Assembly: GCA_902806595.1 (NCBI GenBank)
Contig: CADCXC010000003.1
Span: forward strand, 744,001-808,000
Length of the DNA: 64,000 nt
Direction of reading: 5' to 3'
Source of the DNA: Pyrenopolyporus hunteri
Taxonomy: Eukaryota > Ascomycota > Sordariomycetes > Xylariales > Hypoxylaceae
The notes under the pieces were generated by a model. The model was not told where the DNA came from. It worked only from the letters and a program-made list of their open reading frames with translations, and did no database searches. Made by a program: the position numbers and the translations under genes. How positions within the stretch are numbered: the first letter of the stretch is position 1; every line of letters starts with the position of its first letter. This document shows, in pieces, positions 1 to 11,023 of this stretch.

Positions 1-537
1 GTCTGGCATGGCAGCCCTGTTTGCGGCAATCTCCTCGGCTAGGCGCTGGCGTTCCCTCTCGGCTTTGCCCTCGTTCTTCGATTTGCCCCCGTCCCGTTCC
101 TTGAGACGCTTGGCGAAGGCTTCTCTCTCGGCAACGTCGCGCGCGGTATCGGAATCGGCGTCGTCGTCGCCCCCTTCGCCTTCATCATGGCTGAGCTTGA
201 CGCGCTTGGGTGCCGATTCCTTGAATTCAGGCTCCTCGCTATGTCCGTCAGCCGACGGTTCGGGCTCACTCTCGGCCTCCTCATCACCCCATCTATCGTC
301 AAAGTCATCCTGGGCGCGCTTACGGATGGGTTTCGATTTATGTTTATCGGAGTCTCGACGGGGCGAACGACTGCGACTCCGACTTCGAGTGCGATGCGAC
401 GACTTTCGATGTGATTCGTGGCGGGAACTAGACTTCCCGTGTTCATCGCGGCGTCGGGACTTGGACTTCTTCTCAACCTTCTGTGGGCCAACTTCATCTT
501 CGTCCATTGGGACGAAGGCGTACCGCTTGCCGCTCAT
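1..537 (-). CDS. N-terminal part of an RS-rich DEAH-box spliceosomal helicase (Prp2/Cdc28/DHX16-like), cut by the window start
   Basis: Only the first 179 codons lie in the window; the frame runs off base 1. The protein starts MSGKRYAFVPMDEDE. It has a basic/serine stretch at residues 22-70 with an SR run (about 50-61), an acidic patch at 77-130, then a helical charged segment with EREAFAKRLKERD (138-149) and RQRLAEEIAANRAAMPD at the end. These last two motifs resemble the region before the helicase core in Prp2/DHX16, the DEAH ATPase that remodels the activated spliceosome before the first splicing step in the nucleus. The helicase motors themselves are outside the window, so the family call rests on this pre-core region. 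ATG at 537 follows AAACCAAAC, a good fungal start context, and no upstream in-frame ATG was seen. The long open frame on the plus strand here is antisense. It is divergent from the DnaJ gene at 1308. Confidence 0.6.
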   Translation of the reverse strand, partial: MSGKRYAFVPMDEDEVGPQKVEKKSKSRRRDEHGKSSSRHESHRKSSHRTRSRSRSRSPRRDSDKHKSKPIRKRAQDDFDDRWGDEEAESEPEPSADGHSEEPEFKESAPKRVKLSHDEGEGGDDDADSDTARDVAEREAFAKRLKERDGGKSKNEGKAERERQRLAEEIAANRAAMPD

Positions 538-1307
538 GTTTGGTTTCTCGCGGTTACGATAGTTGAAAGTTCCTAGACTGGGGATCCTGAATAGTGATAG
601 CGCTCGATCCGTGAGTTCGCGCTAGCATCTAGGTCTCGATACTTATCAGGGTTCGTCTGACGGTAACGTGCACCATAACCCGGGAACGGAGGTTGGGGGA
701 TAGAGAGATAATAGGAGGGGGGTAGTAGAAGCGAGAAGTTGGAGAAGTTGGAGATGTTGAGCAGAGAAATGGCGAAAGGAAGTAACAGTTTCCCTGTGTC
801 GCCGCGACTGCCTGGTGGACTTTTCTGGATTACCTCCTTCGGGAGTCGCTAGAGAAGCATCAGCCAATCATGGGCCAGGCTAGGGCTAGCGCGCATCCAC
901 TTTTTAAAGTTGCATAGTCTATCTTATCGGAGTGGGTCCTACACCCAGCTTAGCAGTTTTTACCACGTTGACACGCTGGTATTTTGGTATTGGTAAGGGT
1001 CGAACTTTCCTAGCAGCGAAGCTACCTCAGTGTACGTATATTTTTGGTACTTGGTATTCATGTCCTCTTTACTCATTCTTCTCTCATATTATTATCTCTT
1101 ATAAATTACATACACCGAAAAGACACCACGTTGGCCAATTCCCATGCTGATCATCCTTTGCCCATGGGAGAGTCGTTCTTCGATGTTCATTCTGGAGTTA
1201 CCCGTAGCTTAAATACCTTGCTTGCTTGGCCTTGATATACGATATACGTTGCCTATTTCTTCGTAGCGCTCACCTGGGCTTGCGCAAGCCGCCACTCGTT
1301 TGGTACG
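538..1307. promoter_or_regulatory. Divergent intergenic region between helicase and DnaJ genes
   Basis: No convincing gene. A TATA-like TTATAAAT lies near 1099-1106. CCACG next to CCAAT (CCACGTTGGCCAAT, 1126-1139) lies about 170 bases before the DnaJ ATG; it holds both halves of an ER-stress type element but not in the canonical order and spacing, so a role in unfolded-protein-response control is only a guess. Confidence 0.4.
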
Positions 1308-2675
1308 ATGCTGTTCCGGTGGGCGACCCTCGGGTTGCTCTTTATACTAGCGCGGCTCGCCTTTTGCGCGGAGGATTTTTACAAGGCAGGTTTTCTCTTA
1401 AGTCACCTAATCTACCAATACGTGTTAACTGTTTGCCTCTCAGATTCTCGGAGTCGACCGCCAGGCAACGGATAAGCAGATTAAGTCCGCATACCGACAA
1501 CTTAGCAAGAAATACCATCCGGACAAGAACCCGTAAGCTTAGGGATAATACAAACCCCGTTGCTTACGGAGCTAACCGCTAATGCGACGTTTAGAGGTGA
1601 TCCGACGGCCAAGGACAAATTCGTCGAGGTCTCCGAGGCTTACGAAGCCCTGATCGACCCCGAGTCCCGAAAGATATACGACCAGTACGGACACGAGGGT
1701 CTGAAGCAGCGTAGCCAAGGCGGCGGACATCACCATGACCCGTTCGACCTATTTAGTCGGTTCTTCGGTGGGGGTGGTCACTACCAAAGAGGACAGCCTC
1801 GCGGACACGACATCGAAATCAAGATCGGCATCTCCCTGCGCGACTTCTATAACGGCCGGGACACGGAGTTCCAGTGGGAAAAGCAGCAAATATGCGAAGA
1901 GTGCGACGGAACAGGTTCGGCGGACGGCGTTGTCGATACCTGTCGTCACTGCGGTGGGCACGGTGTGCGCATCGTCAAGCACCAGCTAGCCCCCGGCATG
2001 TTCCAGCAGATACAGACTACCTGCGATGCTTGTGGCGGCCGCGGCAAGACGATCAAGCACAAGTGCCCGGTTTGCGGCGGTAACAGGGTTGTCCGCAAGC
2101 CGACTACCGTGTCGCTCAAGATCGAGCGGGGTGTCGCACGGGACGCCAAGATCGTGTACGAGAACGAGGCCGACGCCAGCCCCGACTGGATTGCTGGTGA
2201 CCTCGTCGTCACGTTGACCGAGAAGGAGCCCGACTTTGAGAACGATAATCCCGATCGTGTGGATGGCGTTTTCTTTCGGCGCAAGGGCAACGACCTCTTC
2301 TGGCGAGAGGTCCTCTCTCTCCGGGAAGCTTGGATGGGCGATTGGACCCGTAACATTACCCATCTCGACGGCCACGTTGTAAGATTGGGGCGGAAGCGCG
2401 GCGAGGTCGTGCAACCCGGCCATGTTGAGACCGTCGAGGGCGAAGGTATGCCTATATGGAGCGAAGACGGGGACTCCGTATATCATCATTTCGAGTTTGG
2501 TAAGCTGTACGTCGAGTACGTCGTGGTGCTACCAGACCAGATGGAGTCTGGCATGGAAAAGGAGTTCTGGTCAGTGTGGCAGAAATGGAGGGGGAAGATC
2601 GGTGTGGACTTGCAGAAAGACAGCGGGAGACCAGAGAATCCCAGCCCTGCGAGGGACGAAAAGGATGAGCTATAA
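1308..2675 (+). CDS. SCJ1: ER-lumenal DnaJ/Hsp40 co-chaperone, SCJ1-type (3 exons, 415 aa)
   Basis: Predicted exons 1308-1385, 1444-1532 and 1595-2675. A hydrophobic signal peptide (residues 1-20, LGLLFILARLAFC) leads into a J domain with EDFYK at 22-26, ILGVDRQATD at 27-36 and the Hsp70-activating HPD at 51-53. A Gly/Phe/His-rich linker follows, then four CxxCxGxG-type zinc motifs (156-219: CEECDGTG, CRHCGGHG, CDACGGRG, CPVCGG), the client-binding C-terminal domain, and a final KDEL retrieval signal. Signal peptide plus KDEL place it in the ER lumen, where Scj1 stimulates BiP/Kar2 in folding and degradation of glycoproteins. Intron 1 (1386-1443) appears to be a GC-AG intron (AAG|GCAGGT): splicing there restores the conserved K-ILGV, while the GT five bases on does not. 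Intron 2 (1533-1594) is GT-AG with GCTAAC branch point. Length is usual for the family. Confidence 0.9.
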
Positions 2676-2975
2676 TGATACCTAGGTACGCTTACCTGCC
2701 TTACCCATACTACATATAGAGATGCAATGTATGAAATGATAGAGAATACCAGTGTCCACAGTTCGGATTTTATACTGTGTGTGATGGGATGATCCACTAG
2801 CCAACCGAATTGGAGATAATTTCTTCCGCGACGAAACTCTCACACGCTTATCTGGAGAAACCAATCATATTAGCTGCCGGTCACGGTTGGATTCCTAGGC
2901 ATACAAGGCCGTCCCCTTTCGGCGCTACCCTAACAGCCGCACCAGAGTTATATGCCTATACCCTACACACTCAGG
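2676..2975. other. Intergenic 3' region of the DnaJ gene
   Basis: No gene seen; AT-rich trailer sequence directly after the DnaJ stop, then the promoter of the methyltransferase gene. Confidence 0.5.
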
Positions 2976-3130
2976 TATATAAATAAGCACCGATTCCCAT
3001 CCCCTTCTCTTCCTCCCCTCCCCTTCCCCCCTCCTCTCTCTCTCTCCTCCTATTTCCCCTATACCACCCTTCCCACCCTTCCTTACGCTTCCCCCTATTT
3101 CACCTCCCCCCTTTCTCTCAAAGAAGTCAA
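2976..3130 (+). promoter_or_regulatory. TATA box and CT-rich leader of the methyltransferase gene
   Basis: TATATAAATA at 2976-2985 is followed by an almost pure pyrimidine tract from about 2998 to 3120. This TATA-then-CT arrangement is a usual core promoter of highly expressed filamentous-fungus genes, and it sits about 200 bases before the chosen ATG. Confidence 0.6.
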
Positions 3131-3188
3131 CCAATTTCCTACCACCCGGACGGCTATAGGGGCTATCTACTCCCCCACCCACCAGACC

Positions 3189-4222
3189 ATGCCCACCATG
3201 TCCCTCCCCGCGCGCGCCAGCGAGGTCTTCTGGGGCCTCCTCGACCCCTGGAACTTCCTGCTGCTCTCCGCCTCCGTGCTGCCGCGCACCGTCCTCGCGC
3301 TCCTGCGCCGCCGCCAGTTCGCCGTCCTGCTGTCCCCCGCCGCGCTCCGCAACGCCTGGTTCGGCGAGTTCTGGGGCCGCGTCGCCGGCCCCAACGTCCG
3401 CCTCGGCGCCGGCGAGCGCGTCGTGCCCCTCCTCCAGGGCCGCGTCGCCCGAGGCCGCATCCTCGACGAGCCTGTCGGTCCTGCCGTCGCGGGCACCGTT
3501 ATCGAGGTCGGCGCTGGTTCGGGCCTCTGGGTCGACGTCTTCACGCAGGTCGCCCGGGTCCAGGCGGAGACGGAGACGGAGACGGGAGATGCTGCTGCGC
3601 TGAGACGCAGGAACGCCGGCGTTGCTGCGACGGACGGTGTGGTCACGCGCGTGTACGGCATCGAGCCGAACCGCGATCAGCACGACGAGCTGAGACGCGC
3701 CGTCCGGCGCGCCGGGCTCGAGGACGTGTACCGCATTGTGCCGGTGGGCATTGAGGACCTAGACGATCCGACGAAATGGGACGGGCGCGTGGAGAAGGGC
3801 AGCGTGGACTGCATCGTGTCGGTGCTGTGTCTGTGCAGTATCCCCGACCCCGAGCGCAATATCCGCGAGCTGTACGAGTACCTCAAGAAAGGCGGGCGCT
3901 GGTACGTGTATGAGCACGTACGCACCGAGTACGGCTGGTATATGAGGTTGTATCAACGTAAGTTTTGCTCCGCCTCCCTCCGGCGTAATCGGGAGCTGTG
4001 TGGGCGATGAGATGAGAGCGTGCTGACTCTTTCGACCCCCCGGGTCCGCTAGGCTTCGTTAACCTGTTTTGGCCGCATTTTATCGGGGGGTGTCTGCTCT
4101 GCAGACCCACGGAGACGACGCTGCGGGAAGCGGGGCCTTGGGAGAAGATTGATGTTGCTCACCCCGAAGGCGAGCCGTGGTACCATATCCTCCCGCACAT
4201 AATTGGCGTATTTACGAAATAA
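3189..4222 (+). CDS. Class I SAM-dependent methyltransferase, METTL7-like (2 exons, 312 aa)
   Basis: Exons 3189-3957 and 4053-4222, intron GTAAGT...CTAG with a TGCTGAC branch point. The N-terminus has a hydrophobic segment (WNFLLLSASVLPRTVLALL, about 19-37) that could anchor it to ER or lipid-droplet membrane as in METTL7/TMT1 proteins. SAM motif I is VIEVGAGSGLW (104-114); the acidic loop after beta 2 is in YGIEPN, and post-motif III reads LKKGGRWYVYEHV. Exon 2 gives the conserved ending with AGPWEKIDV and HILPHIIGVF, which fits the METTL7 family (thiol or arsenite methyltransferases; substrate unknown here). A low-complexity ETETETG insertion at about 125 is odd. Two close ATGs (3189, 3198) both have good context; the first was taken. 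The reading frame is open upstream but lies in the CT leader. Convergent with the DPRVDSD gene. Confidence 0.85.
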
Positions 4223-4740
4223 TCTCTTATTTGTGTGCTTGAATATGAATTTTGATATGAACCATAGTAAAGTTGTGTGGTATGTGGCGGTGATGCTATC
4301 GTGATAATTCCTCAGTGCTACCTGACGGGCGTGACCAAAATTGCTGACCGCTGGATACCCCGCAAGGGACAGAAACCAATAAAAGGCCAACTCGGGTTAG
4401 AACCCTGTTCCTAATTCTTACCTTAGTTCTGATGACTTAATAATTATACGATGAGGTGACAGGCATATATTTACCAGTTGCCATACTTGGGACGTGATTA
4501 TATTCTTGAATATGTTTTTATTCTGTTGGTTATAGGAAGTAGGCCGGTAGAGTTTCAAGATGAAAACAACTTTATAGGTAAAGACACATGTAAGGAGAAA
4601 TAATTTTATCATTCCCCATATAGGGGTTTCCTGATCCATACGAAACGACAGGGTAATATACAATTATCATGACAGGTATTATTGTTCATTCCATCATTAT
4701 TCCCAACCCAAAAAGGAAAAAAAAGTCATCCATCATTCAT
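4223..4740. other. AT-rich convergent intergenic region
   Basis: No gene, RNA or repeat recognised. It holds the 3' flanks of two convergent genes. Confidence 0.5.
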
Positions 4741-6026
4741 TTACAAAGCCCCGTGCTTCTCCTGAGTCGTCGGGCGACTATTCCGCTCATCGCGCGCGTG
4801 CGAGCGGTCGTTATGCTCGATCGAAGGCTCGCCGAGGTGCCGCCGCATCGTCGAAGGCGGGACTTGAGCTGCGTCCGTGGGGTCTTTGGCGACGTACTCC
4901 GATCCACTGTTTCCCGACAACCCGTTAATAAATTTATGTTCTCGCTATGTCACGGAAGGCGGGAAAATAAAATGAATAAATGAAGAGTCGAAAGCAAAAA
5001 GCAAACGAGAAAAAGCAGGCGTACTGGCAAGCAAGGGCGACAGTTTGCGTACTTACGACTGGTAAGTCTTGTCGCCGCCGACTGTCCTGGAGTTGTCGAG
5101 GTCCGAGTCGACGCGCGGGTCGAGCTTGTTCGCGATGTTGCTCTTGTGGGGGCCCGCGGTGTCAGGGGCAGGACCGGGGCCCGAGTGGGCGCCGTGGGTT
5201 CCGGTTACTCCGTGAGTACCGGTCGTTCCATGAGTACCGGTCGTACCGTAAGTACCGGTCGTACCGTAAGTACCAGTCGTGCCATGGGTACCGGTCGTGT
5301 TGTGAGTACCTGTTACTCCGTGCGTGCCTGTTACCCCGTGGGTACCGGTTGTGCCGTGGGTGGTGCCGTAGCCGTGAGTGCCGGTCGTCGAGCCGTATCC
5401 GGGTTCTGTAGAGCTACCGAATGTGCTGCCCGTGGTGCCAGCAGGGGTGTAACCGGCGCCTGTAGTTCCGGCGGTGCCAGAGCTGCCGTACGCGTTGCCG
5501 ACGGTACGAGAACCATCTCGGTCAGAGTCAACTCGCGGGTCCGCAGCGTTGGCTAGACGCGAGTTGTGGGGACCAGTAACTCCTTCTGGGCCACTGCCGC
5601 CGTAGTCGCCGGCAGTGTTACCTACGTAGCGGCCGTCTCGGTCGGAGTCAACTCTGGGGTCCACCTTGTTGGCGATGTTTGATTGATGGGGGCCAGAAGT
5701 ACCATGGCCTGTGGTGCCTGTGGTGCCTGTGGTGCCTGTGGTGCCCGAGTGAGTGTAGTTGTCTCCGGTTGTGTAAGCGTGAGAACCGCCGATAGTCGAG
5801 CCCGGCGCAGCGCGGTTATCTCCTAATCTAAGAGTTAGTGACCCGAAGTTCGTGAATATACTTGGTATGAAGATTTAAACATACGGTCAGAGTCGACTCG
5901 TGGGTCGGCAGCATTAGCAACTCGGCTGCCGTGAGGTCCGTGGGTACCCTCAGGGGCGCTGCTGTGAGTGGAAGAGGAGTGGTGGCCGGTGACGGCGTCC
6001 TTGACCTTGTTGATGACACTAGACAT
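4741..6026 (-). CDS. Hydrophilic DPRVDSD-repeat protein of unknown function (3 exons, 357 aa)
   Basis: Exons, in transcription order: 6026-5885, 5822-5057 and 4906-4741. Splices: C|GTATGT...ATTAG|GA restores SDRDN, and TC|GTAAGT...ACAG|T joins KTYQS to GSEYVAKDPTDAAQ; all three frames agree. The protein carries four copies of GPHxSxxANxxDPRVDSD(R/L)D, one in exon 1 and three in exon 2, separated by Gly/Thr/His-rich low-complexity runs (GTTGTY/GTHGVT units). The C-terminal exon is charged and ends in EKHGAL. No signal peptide, membrane segment or catalytic motif is visible, so it looks like an extended, possibly disordered, stress- or conidiation-type protein. Proteins with this motif are common in ascomycetes and some are labelled 'cell surface protein', but I know of no demonstrated function and the absence of a signal peptide argues against the label. 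The open frame on the plus strand (5146-5556) is antisense. Confidence 0.8.
5190..5375 (-). repeat. Coding minisatellite (Gly-Thr-rich hexapeptide units)
   Basis: About ten imperfect 18-nt units encode (T/V)GTHG(T/V)/GTYGTT in exon 2 of the DPRVDSD-repeat gene. All units keep the frame, so copy-number change would alter only the linker length. Confidence 0.7.
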
Positions 6027-6175
6027 GTTGGATAGCTGTAGTTGTTGGAATATGTAGAATAGGGATACTAATTGGGTAGTGGGGTATCAAGATTCTTCTT
6101 TTAGGTTGTATGCGTAGTTGCTTGTTGATGATGATTTCGAAATGAGATGAGTTTGACGGGGGGGATTGTCGACTT

Positions 6176-6183
6176 CTTATATA
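6176..6183 (-). promoter_or_regulatory. TATA box of the DPRVDSD-repeat gene
   Basis: TATATAAG on the minus strand, about 150 bases before the ATG at 6026. Confidence 0.5.
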
Positions 6184-8016
6184 CTATTCTGAAGCAGACC
6201 TCTCGAAGCTGTGATTACCCTTTGTTCCAAGGTTCCTTTCCCAACTCGCCGCTACATGTCATCATCGAGAATCTCGATCAAGTACTATGACTTGGATTGT
6301 CTAGATTACATCTGCTAAGGCCTGCTCGACGAGTTTCACCAATCAATACGAGCTACGAAGTTACAAGGCCTTATGGGAAGCCTTCCTTACTTCATTAATC
6401 GTCATCGCCTCCTAGTTTGGAGAGGTGTGATCCTTGCCGAATGCGGTTGTCAAGTCTTACTGGCGACTCTGTTCTAGACTAAGTAAGTTCGAAGACTTCC
6501 CGTTTTACGGCACCCGGTACCCAGGAAAACAAACGCACCATGCCAGGCTCGCGGCTATTGGCCCCAGCTGTCCAAGTCCCCCCCGGCCTTCGACTGCTCA
6601 TTGTTTCAGAGGCGTTATTGCGATGTGACTAGCCCTACTGGCGTCATCGTAAAAGACAAAAATGCCATGGCAGCGATCTCCACAGCAGGTACCGGCAGAC
6701 GGGTAGATGACGATAAGTGGGGTGCGTATGAAGGGGACGACCCTTGGACGAGAAGCCGGACCTTGCAGCTCTTAGCGAGTAAGTGGCTCACATTGGCTGC
6801 CGATTCTAGAAATAGTCCGAAGAGCTTAACTTATCCAGCGAACTACGCCCTTAGACTTCGGCCTCCACGCTTCAGTATGACTCGAACCCGGATCATCTTG
6901 TCGATACCCGATACGTGTGGTTGATGGGATGGATAGGTGGTAGGTATTGAGTCGATACTTTCTCCTTTAAGCCAAGCTGCGTAATAATAGTCGGAGATGT
7001 GGCTAATGAAGCCAAGAGACGGAGACGCCAGCTGTGGCGGCATCTTACGCCAAAATCCGCTTAAATCCGCCACAACAGCCATCCCTTTCTACCCCTTATC
7101 CCTCGTCGACCCCACCGATGCTGTCATAGACTGCCCTGCTGCCAAGTTCTCAAGGCGACCCTTTACGTATCCTCCGTATGCATGTCTCAAATCTCTTTAT
7201 TATGATATAGTCTCACCAAGTGAGATTCCGCGTCTGTCCCACCTGGTGACGATCGTGGGTAGCACTCCTATCAGAACTGTCTCTCGGTGAATCCTCGCCA
7301 GTTCTCAACGATCCAATGGAGCAGTTCGTAGATGAGTTGAGCTGTCGTACAACTTACATCAGCGTAATGTATGATTATCTCAGGTACTGCTTGTATGATG
7401 TTATCTCATTACGCATCTAAGACATGGGTTGAAAAGGGCTTGGCAGGGACAATGCGGAGGGACCCATCGAGGTAGATCAGGGTCTTCTTCTACGAGTCTA
7501 ACACTTAGTATCTTGAAAACCGTAACATTTCAATCTATGCTTCGGCTGATATTTAGCTAGGCAGCGTGTCTGCATCAGCGTGTCTGCATCAGCGTGTCTA
7601 CACGGTTTCGTAGCTGTGGAAGAGTAGTGTGCTACACATAATTCTAACAGTACTGACAATCACAAATACATCCTGAGTCTAGCCACGGAGAAATTCATGT
7701 GAGTATTATAAATTATCGTTGGATTATTACTTGGGGGTATCTTTCGTGTTACTATTCATTACATGCCCAGCCTCGTAAAGGGCATCGTCAGCCAGCCACA
7801 TATTCCATTTTCGTAAAATCATGCGTGAAGGCGAAACGATATGTCCCGCCTGTAATGAAAATCGTGTCATAAAGCGTGTGTAACGGGGTGCCGTGTCATG
7901 TCGTGTAATGTCGCGTAGAGCGGTAGTTGGGGGTTAGAGTACCCGACTACGATATTATAAACCGTGGGGCGCAGGGACCTCAATCAGCTGCGTGTAGCTC
8001 TACCTCGGGTCAACTC
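6184..8016. other. Long intergenic region with a small tandem repeat
   Basis: No convincing gene; the open frames are short and lack family motifs. A 14-bp unit AGCGTGTCTGCATC is repeated three times at 7563-7604. Confidence 0.5.
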
Positions 8017-8561
8017 TTAGACGCGATACCGGTACCAAGTTCGGCGACGGTAGGCCCGAGCCTCGCGGTCCCGAACCCAGATGATACCGACGATCGACGA
8101 GACGAGCCAGCAGAGAGCAGATAGGAATGCGAATGCGATGGTGGCCTTCCATTTTCCGCACTGGTCACCGCGGCGGAAGGAAACGTTATCCCAGTCGAAG
8201 ACGTATCCGCAACCGTCGTCGAGGAACTATTCCACCCATTAGTGTCTGAGCTTTCTGTCGAGGATGCGCGGACGACGGGACGACTTACGTTAACAAGAAG
8301 GCCGAAGGCGACGAACCAACAAATGGAAAGGACGACGTCAACAGGCCAATGGACGAAACTTCCTGCGAACGGGAAAAGCCAAACGATGGCAAGGAAAATC
8401 GAGAGACCCGCTACCACTTCTGTATAGATGAAACGGCCCTGGTCCCAACTGTCTGTGTCTTCGACGGAGTGGAGGTACTGGCCGTTGATACCGGCGACGA
8501 TAGCAGCGAACGCCAGCTCCGCCAGGCGGAGGACCATCGAGAAGATGTCCATCAAAATCAT
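8017..8561 (-). CDS. MARVEL-domain four-helix membrane protein (2 exons, 160 aa)
   Basis: Exon 1 8561-8289, intron 8288-8227 (GTAAGT...GAATAG, ACTAAT branch), exon 2 8226-8017. The spliced protein has four hydrophobic segments: about residues 8-25 (LRLAELAFAAIVAGING), 47-65 (YTEVVAGLSIFLAIVWLF), 71-91 (VDVVLSICWFVAFGLLVN) and, in exon 2, AFAFLSALCWLVSSIVGIIW. The loop before helix 4 holds two cysteines (DDGCGYVF...GDQCGKW), the usual pattern of fungal MARVEL proteins, and the tail is arginine-rich (cytosolic). MARVEL proteins act in membrane apposition and domain organisation, as with the eisosome protein Nce102; a more exact role cannot be read here. The first ATG (8561) has A at -3; the next, at 8552, is weaker. 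Length is typical of the family. Confidence 0.85.
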
Positions 8562-11023
8562 CTTGGCTGTGTGTAGTCGATACTTCCTTCTTACTAAGGA
8601 TGAGGTACTTGTAGGTAAGTAGGTAATTAAAAGAACGAGAGAGCGCAGATACGGTCAAGGGGGGCGGCCGAAGGTTGGGTGGTTTTGCAATACGTAAATC
8701 GAGAGGAACAGAGGTCAAGTGAGACTTGTTGCTATTGGCAGCTTGCCTGGTATTTATGAGCAGTTCGATATGTACGATCCTTACCACATCTCCAGGTATG
8801 ACGACGCATCTTCGGCTTGTCCAGGCTGGAAGCAAGGCATTTTAAGTTGGGCACCCCGGCCCCGAAAGACAATGCCGTCTTGGCCTAGGGCGACGCAGCT
8901 GGGTTTGTACAGTCAGGATACGTGATGTACGTATGAGAGGTAGGTACCTAGGTAGGGCAGTTAGGTAACACATATTGAGCCCGTCAGGCTTGCGAATGCC
9001 CTAGGAGATTCACCCGTATGTTGTGTATAACTTAGGTATGGTAGTAGCCCTTGGTGCGGATCGGCCGGTCACCCCAACATCTGCAATAACATTCGTAATA
9101 ACACGATGTGTTCAACCTTGCCAGGTTTTGCTGTGAGCCAATACAGTGAGCAAGGGATGTCATGTGGACGTGAAATGCAGGTTTGAACAGCCTAGGTCTT
9201 TCGAGAACAGCGCGGAAAGCCGGGACCAACCAGAATGTCTGCGTCTGTCGAGCGCGTGTTGTGTTGTCATTGAAGCCTATGAAGTCATAGAAGACGGGTA
9301 CCTCGATACCTTTCTTAATTAAATACTAATGTGGACTAGCGTGGGGCAACTCAACGTCTTAACGCCGATAACCTGACGCTTACGTACCTAGGTACCTCAG
9401 GTACCTAAATACTATGTCAATTGGGCTCAGCCGGTTACGCAAGCCATCACCCCACGCTACTTATTGTGGCTTGCTATGGGGGCGGGGCGGGGCGGCCGTC
9501 ATCACAACTGCTTCGATAAGTCGCCCAATTATTAGACGCTTAACAGAATTTAAGAAGTTACAATACACCTTATAATATCTACGAAACGTGATAGCTTTAC
9601 AGACGAGGCACCTTTATAACGTCGAGTTAAATGCTTAGAACCCGCGCGCGGGCTACTGTTGTATACGCCGTCGAGTTGAAATTGTGGCTAGGACTAAGAC
9701 TGCCATAGAATAACACAGATATCCCAGCCAATCATAACCAATCTCTTTTAAGGGGTCATATATAGGTTGGACTTCTTACGAATTGAAGTTCATATTAAGA
9801 ATTTGTGACCATTTAGAAAAAGTTGTTGAAATAATTTAACTACCTAATTTGAAATAAGCGTGAGACCTAAGATAGTGTTGCGCGGGTTATGATATGCCTG
9901 AGAGATTCAACCAAATAACGACTGAAGTAGCTATGCGCCTATCTTCAACAATATATTATTTCAATGTATGAATATAGGCGTCCTCGCTCCGTGGAATACC
10001 TTCGCAGTATATTGACATTGACATTTACCCTTTTCTTGGTTCCTCTCTACGTGAATGGGTATCACCCCTATTATTGGCGTGAGAAGCAGGTAGACCGCAT
10101 GTCCACTCGGATGTAAGTGGGAGATCATGCTGAATCCTATGCTCGACTGCCGTCAAAGTGCGTATGCAGTTATATGAGACGGGTCCGAACACCTGGTTAC
10201 TTGGCCATAAGTGCTCATGCTAGCTTAATGTGAGATGACGGCTTTTAATATGCCTCCCTAGGCCATAACGACCCATCTTGGCGACCCCCGTAGAGTGTAA
10301 TCAAGTTACGATGCAACCTGGCGGTTCCTGAGATGTGCTTAAAGTGTACTTATATACCTTATATTGACGATAGCTGAATAGTCATGCACTTATAAGATTA
10401 GGGCTAGAGGGAACGGGGTGGATTGTGCCCTGATGGGATATAGGTCAAGCTGAAAATAGAACCCTTACCGGCTGTCAGTCACTACTGGGTAGGTAGGTAG
10501 GTAGGTAGGTAGGGGCATAACCTAGGAGCAGGAGTACCCAATTGTTCAATATGGAGGTTTGATACGGGCCTCTACTGGAGGCTTTCCGTGTCTAGGGCTA
10601 TAGCAGTAGGGTTAGCACCGGAGCGTGGATCGGCTGGGAAACTGTGTGTAAGCAGGTGCCAACATGGTAGGAGTTGGTTTCGGTTAAGAATCGCTTCACA
10701 TCGCCTTGACGATGCGTTTGACATGTCCGTTACATCGATGCCTGTGCTATCACTCTAGGAAATACACACTGAGGTGATAAGCAGTGACTTCCCTTTTGTC
10801 CAGCACAAAAATTTTTTCTCTCTTCTCTCTTCTCTCCCCTCCATGCGTGAAGAATTTTGAATCTGCCCTCTTCACCCCATCCTCCTCTCCTCCCAACACA
10901 ACTTCAAAGACACCTTAGCACACAAGTTGTCACCCTTGGGAATAAATAATTGAGCCTTTCATATTACACGTCTATTAGACCTTTCCATCTTAGACAAGGA
11001 CCCTCCCGCATCTTGCCTTTAAG
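8562..11023. other. 2.4-kb intergenic region
   Basis: No gene recognised. It holds several TAGGTACCTA-type palindromes (for example near 8940-8956 and 9386-9408), a (GGTA)n microsatellite at 10488-10514, and a CT-rich tract at 10812-10880 that probably belongs to the promoter of the next gene. Confidence 0.5.
10488..10514. repeat. (GGTA)n microsatellite
   Basis: Six tandem GGTA units, the same tetramer that occurs dispersed through the intergenic DNA of this window. Confidence 0.85.

Noticed and set aside
8..562. Plus-strand serine-rich open frame at the left end
   Set aside because: Antisense of the RS-rich helicase frame, which has the conserved motifs.
5146..5556. Plus-strand open frame over the repeat protein
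   Set aside because: Antisense to the coding minisatellite of the spliced minus-strand gene.
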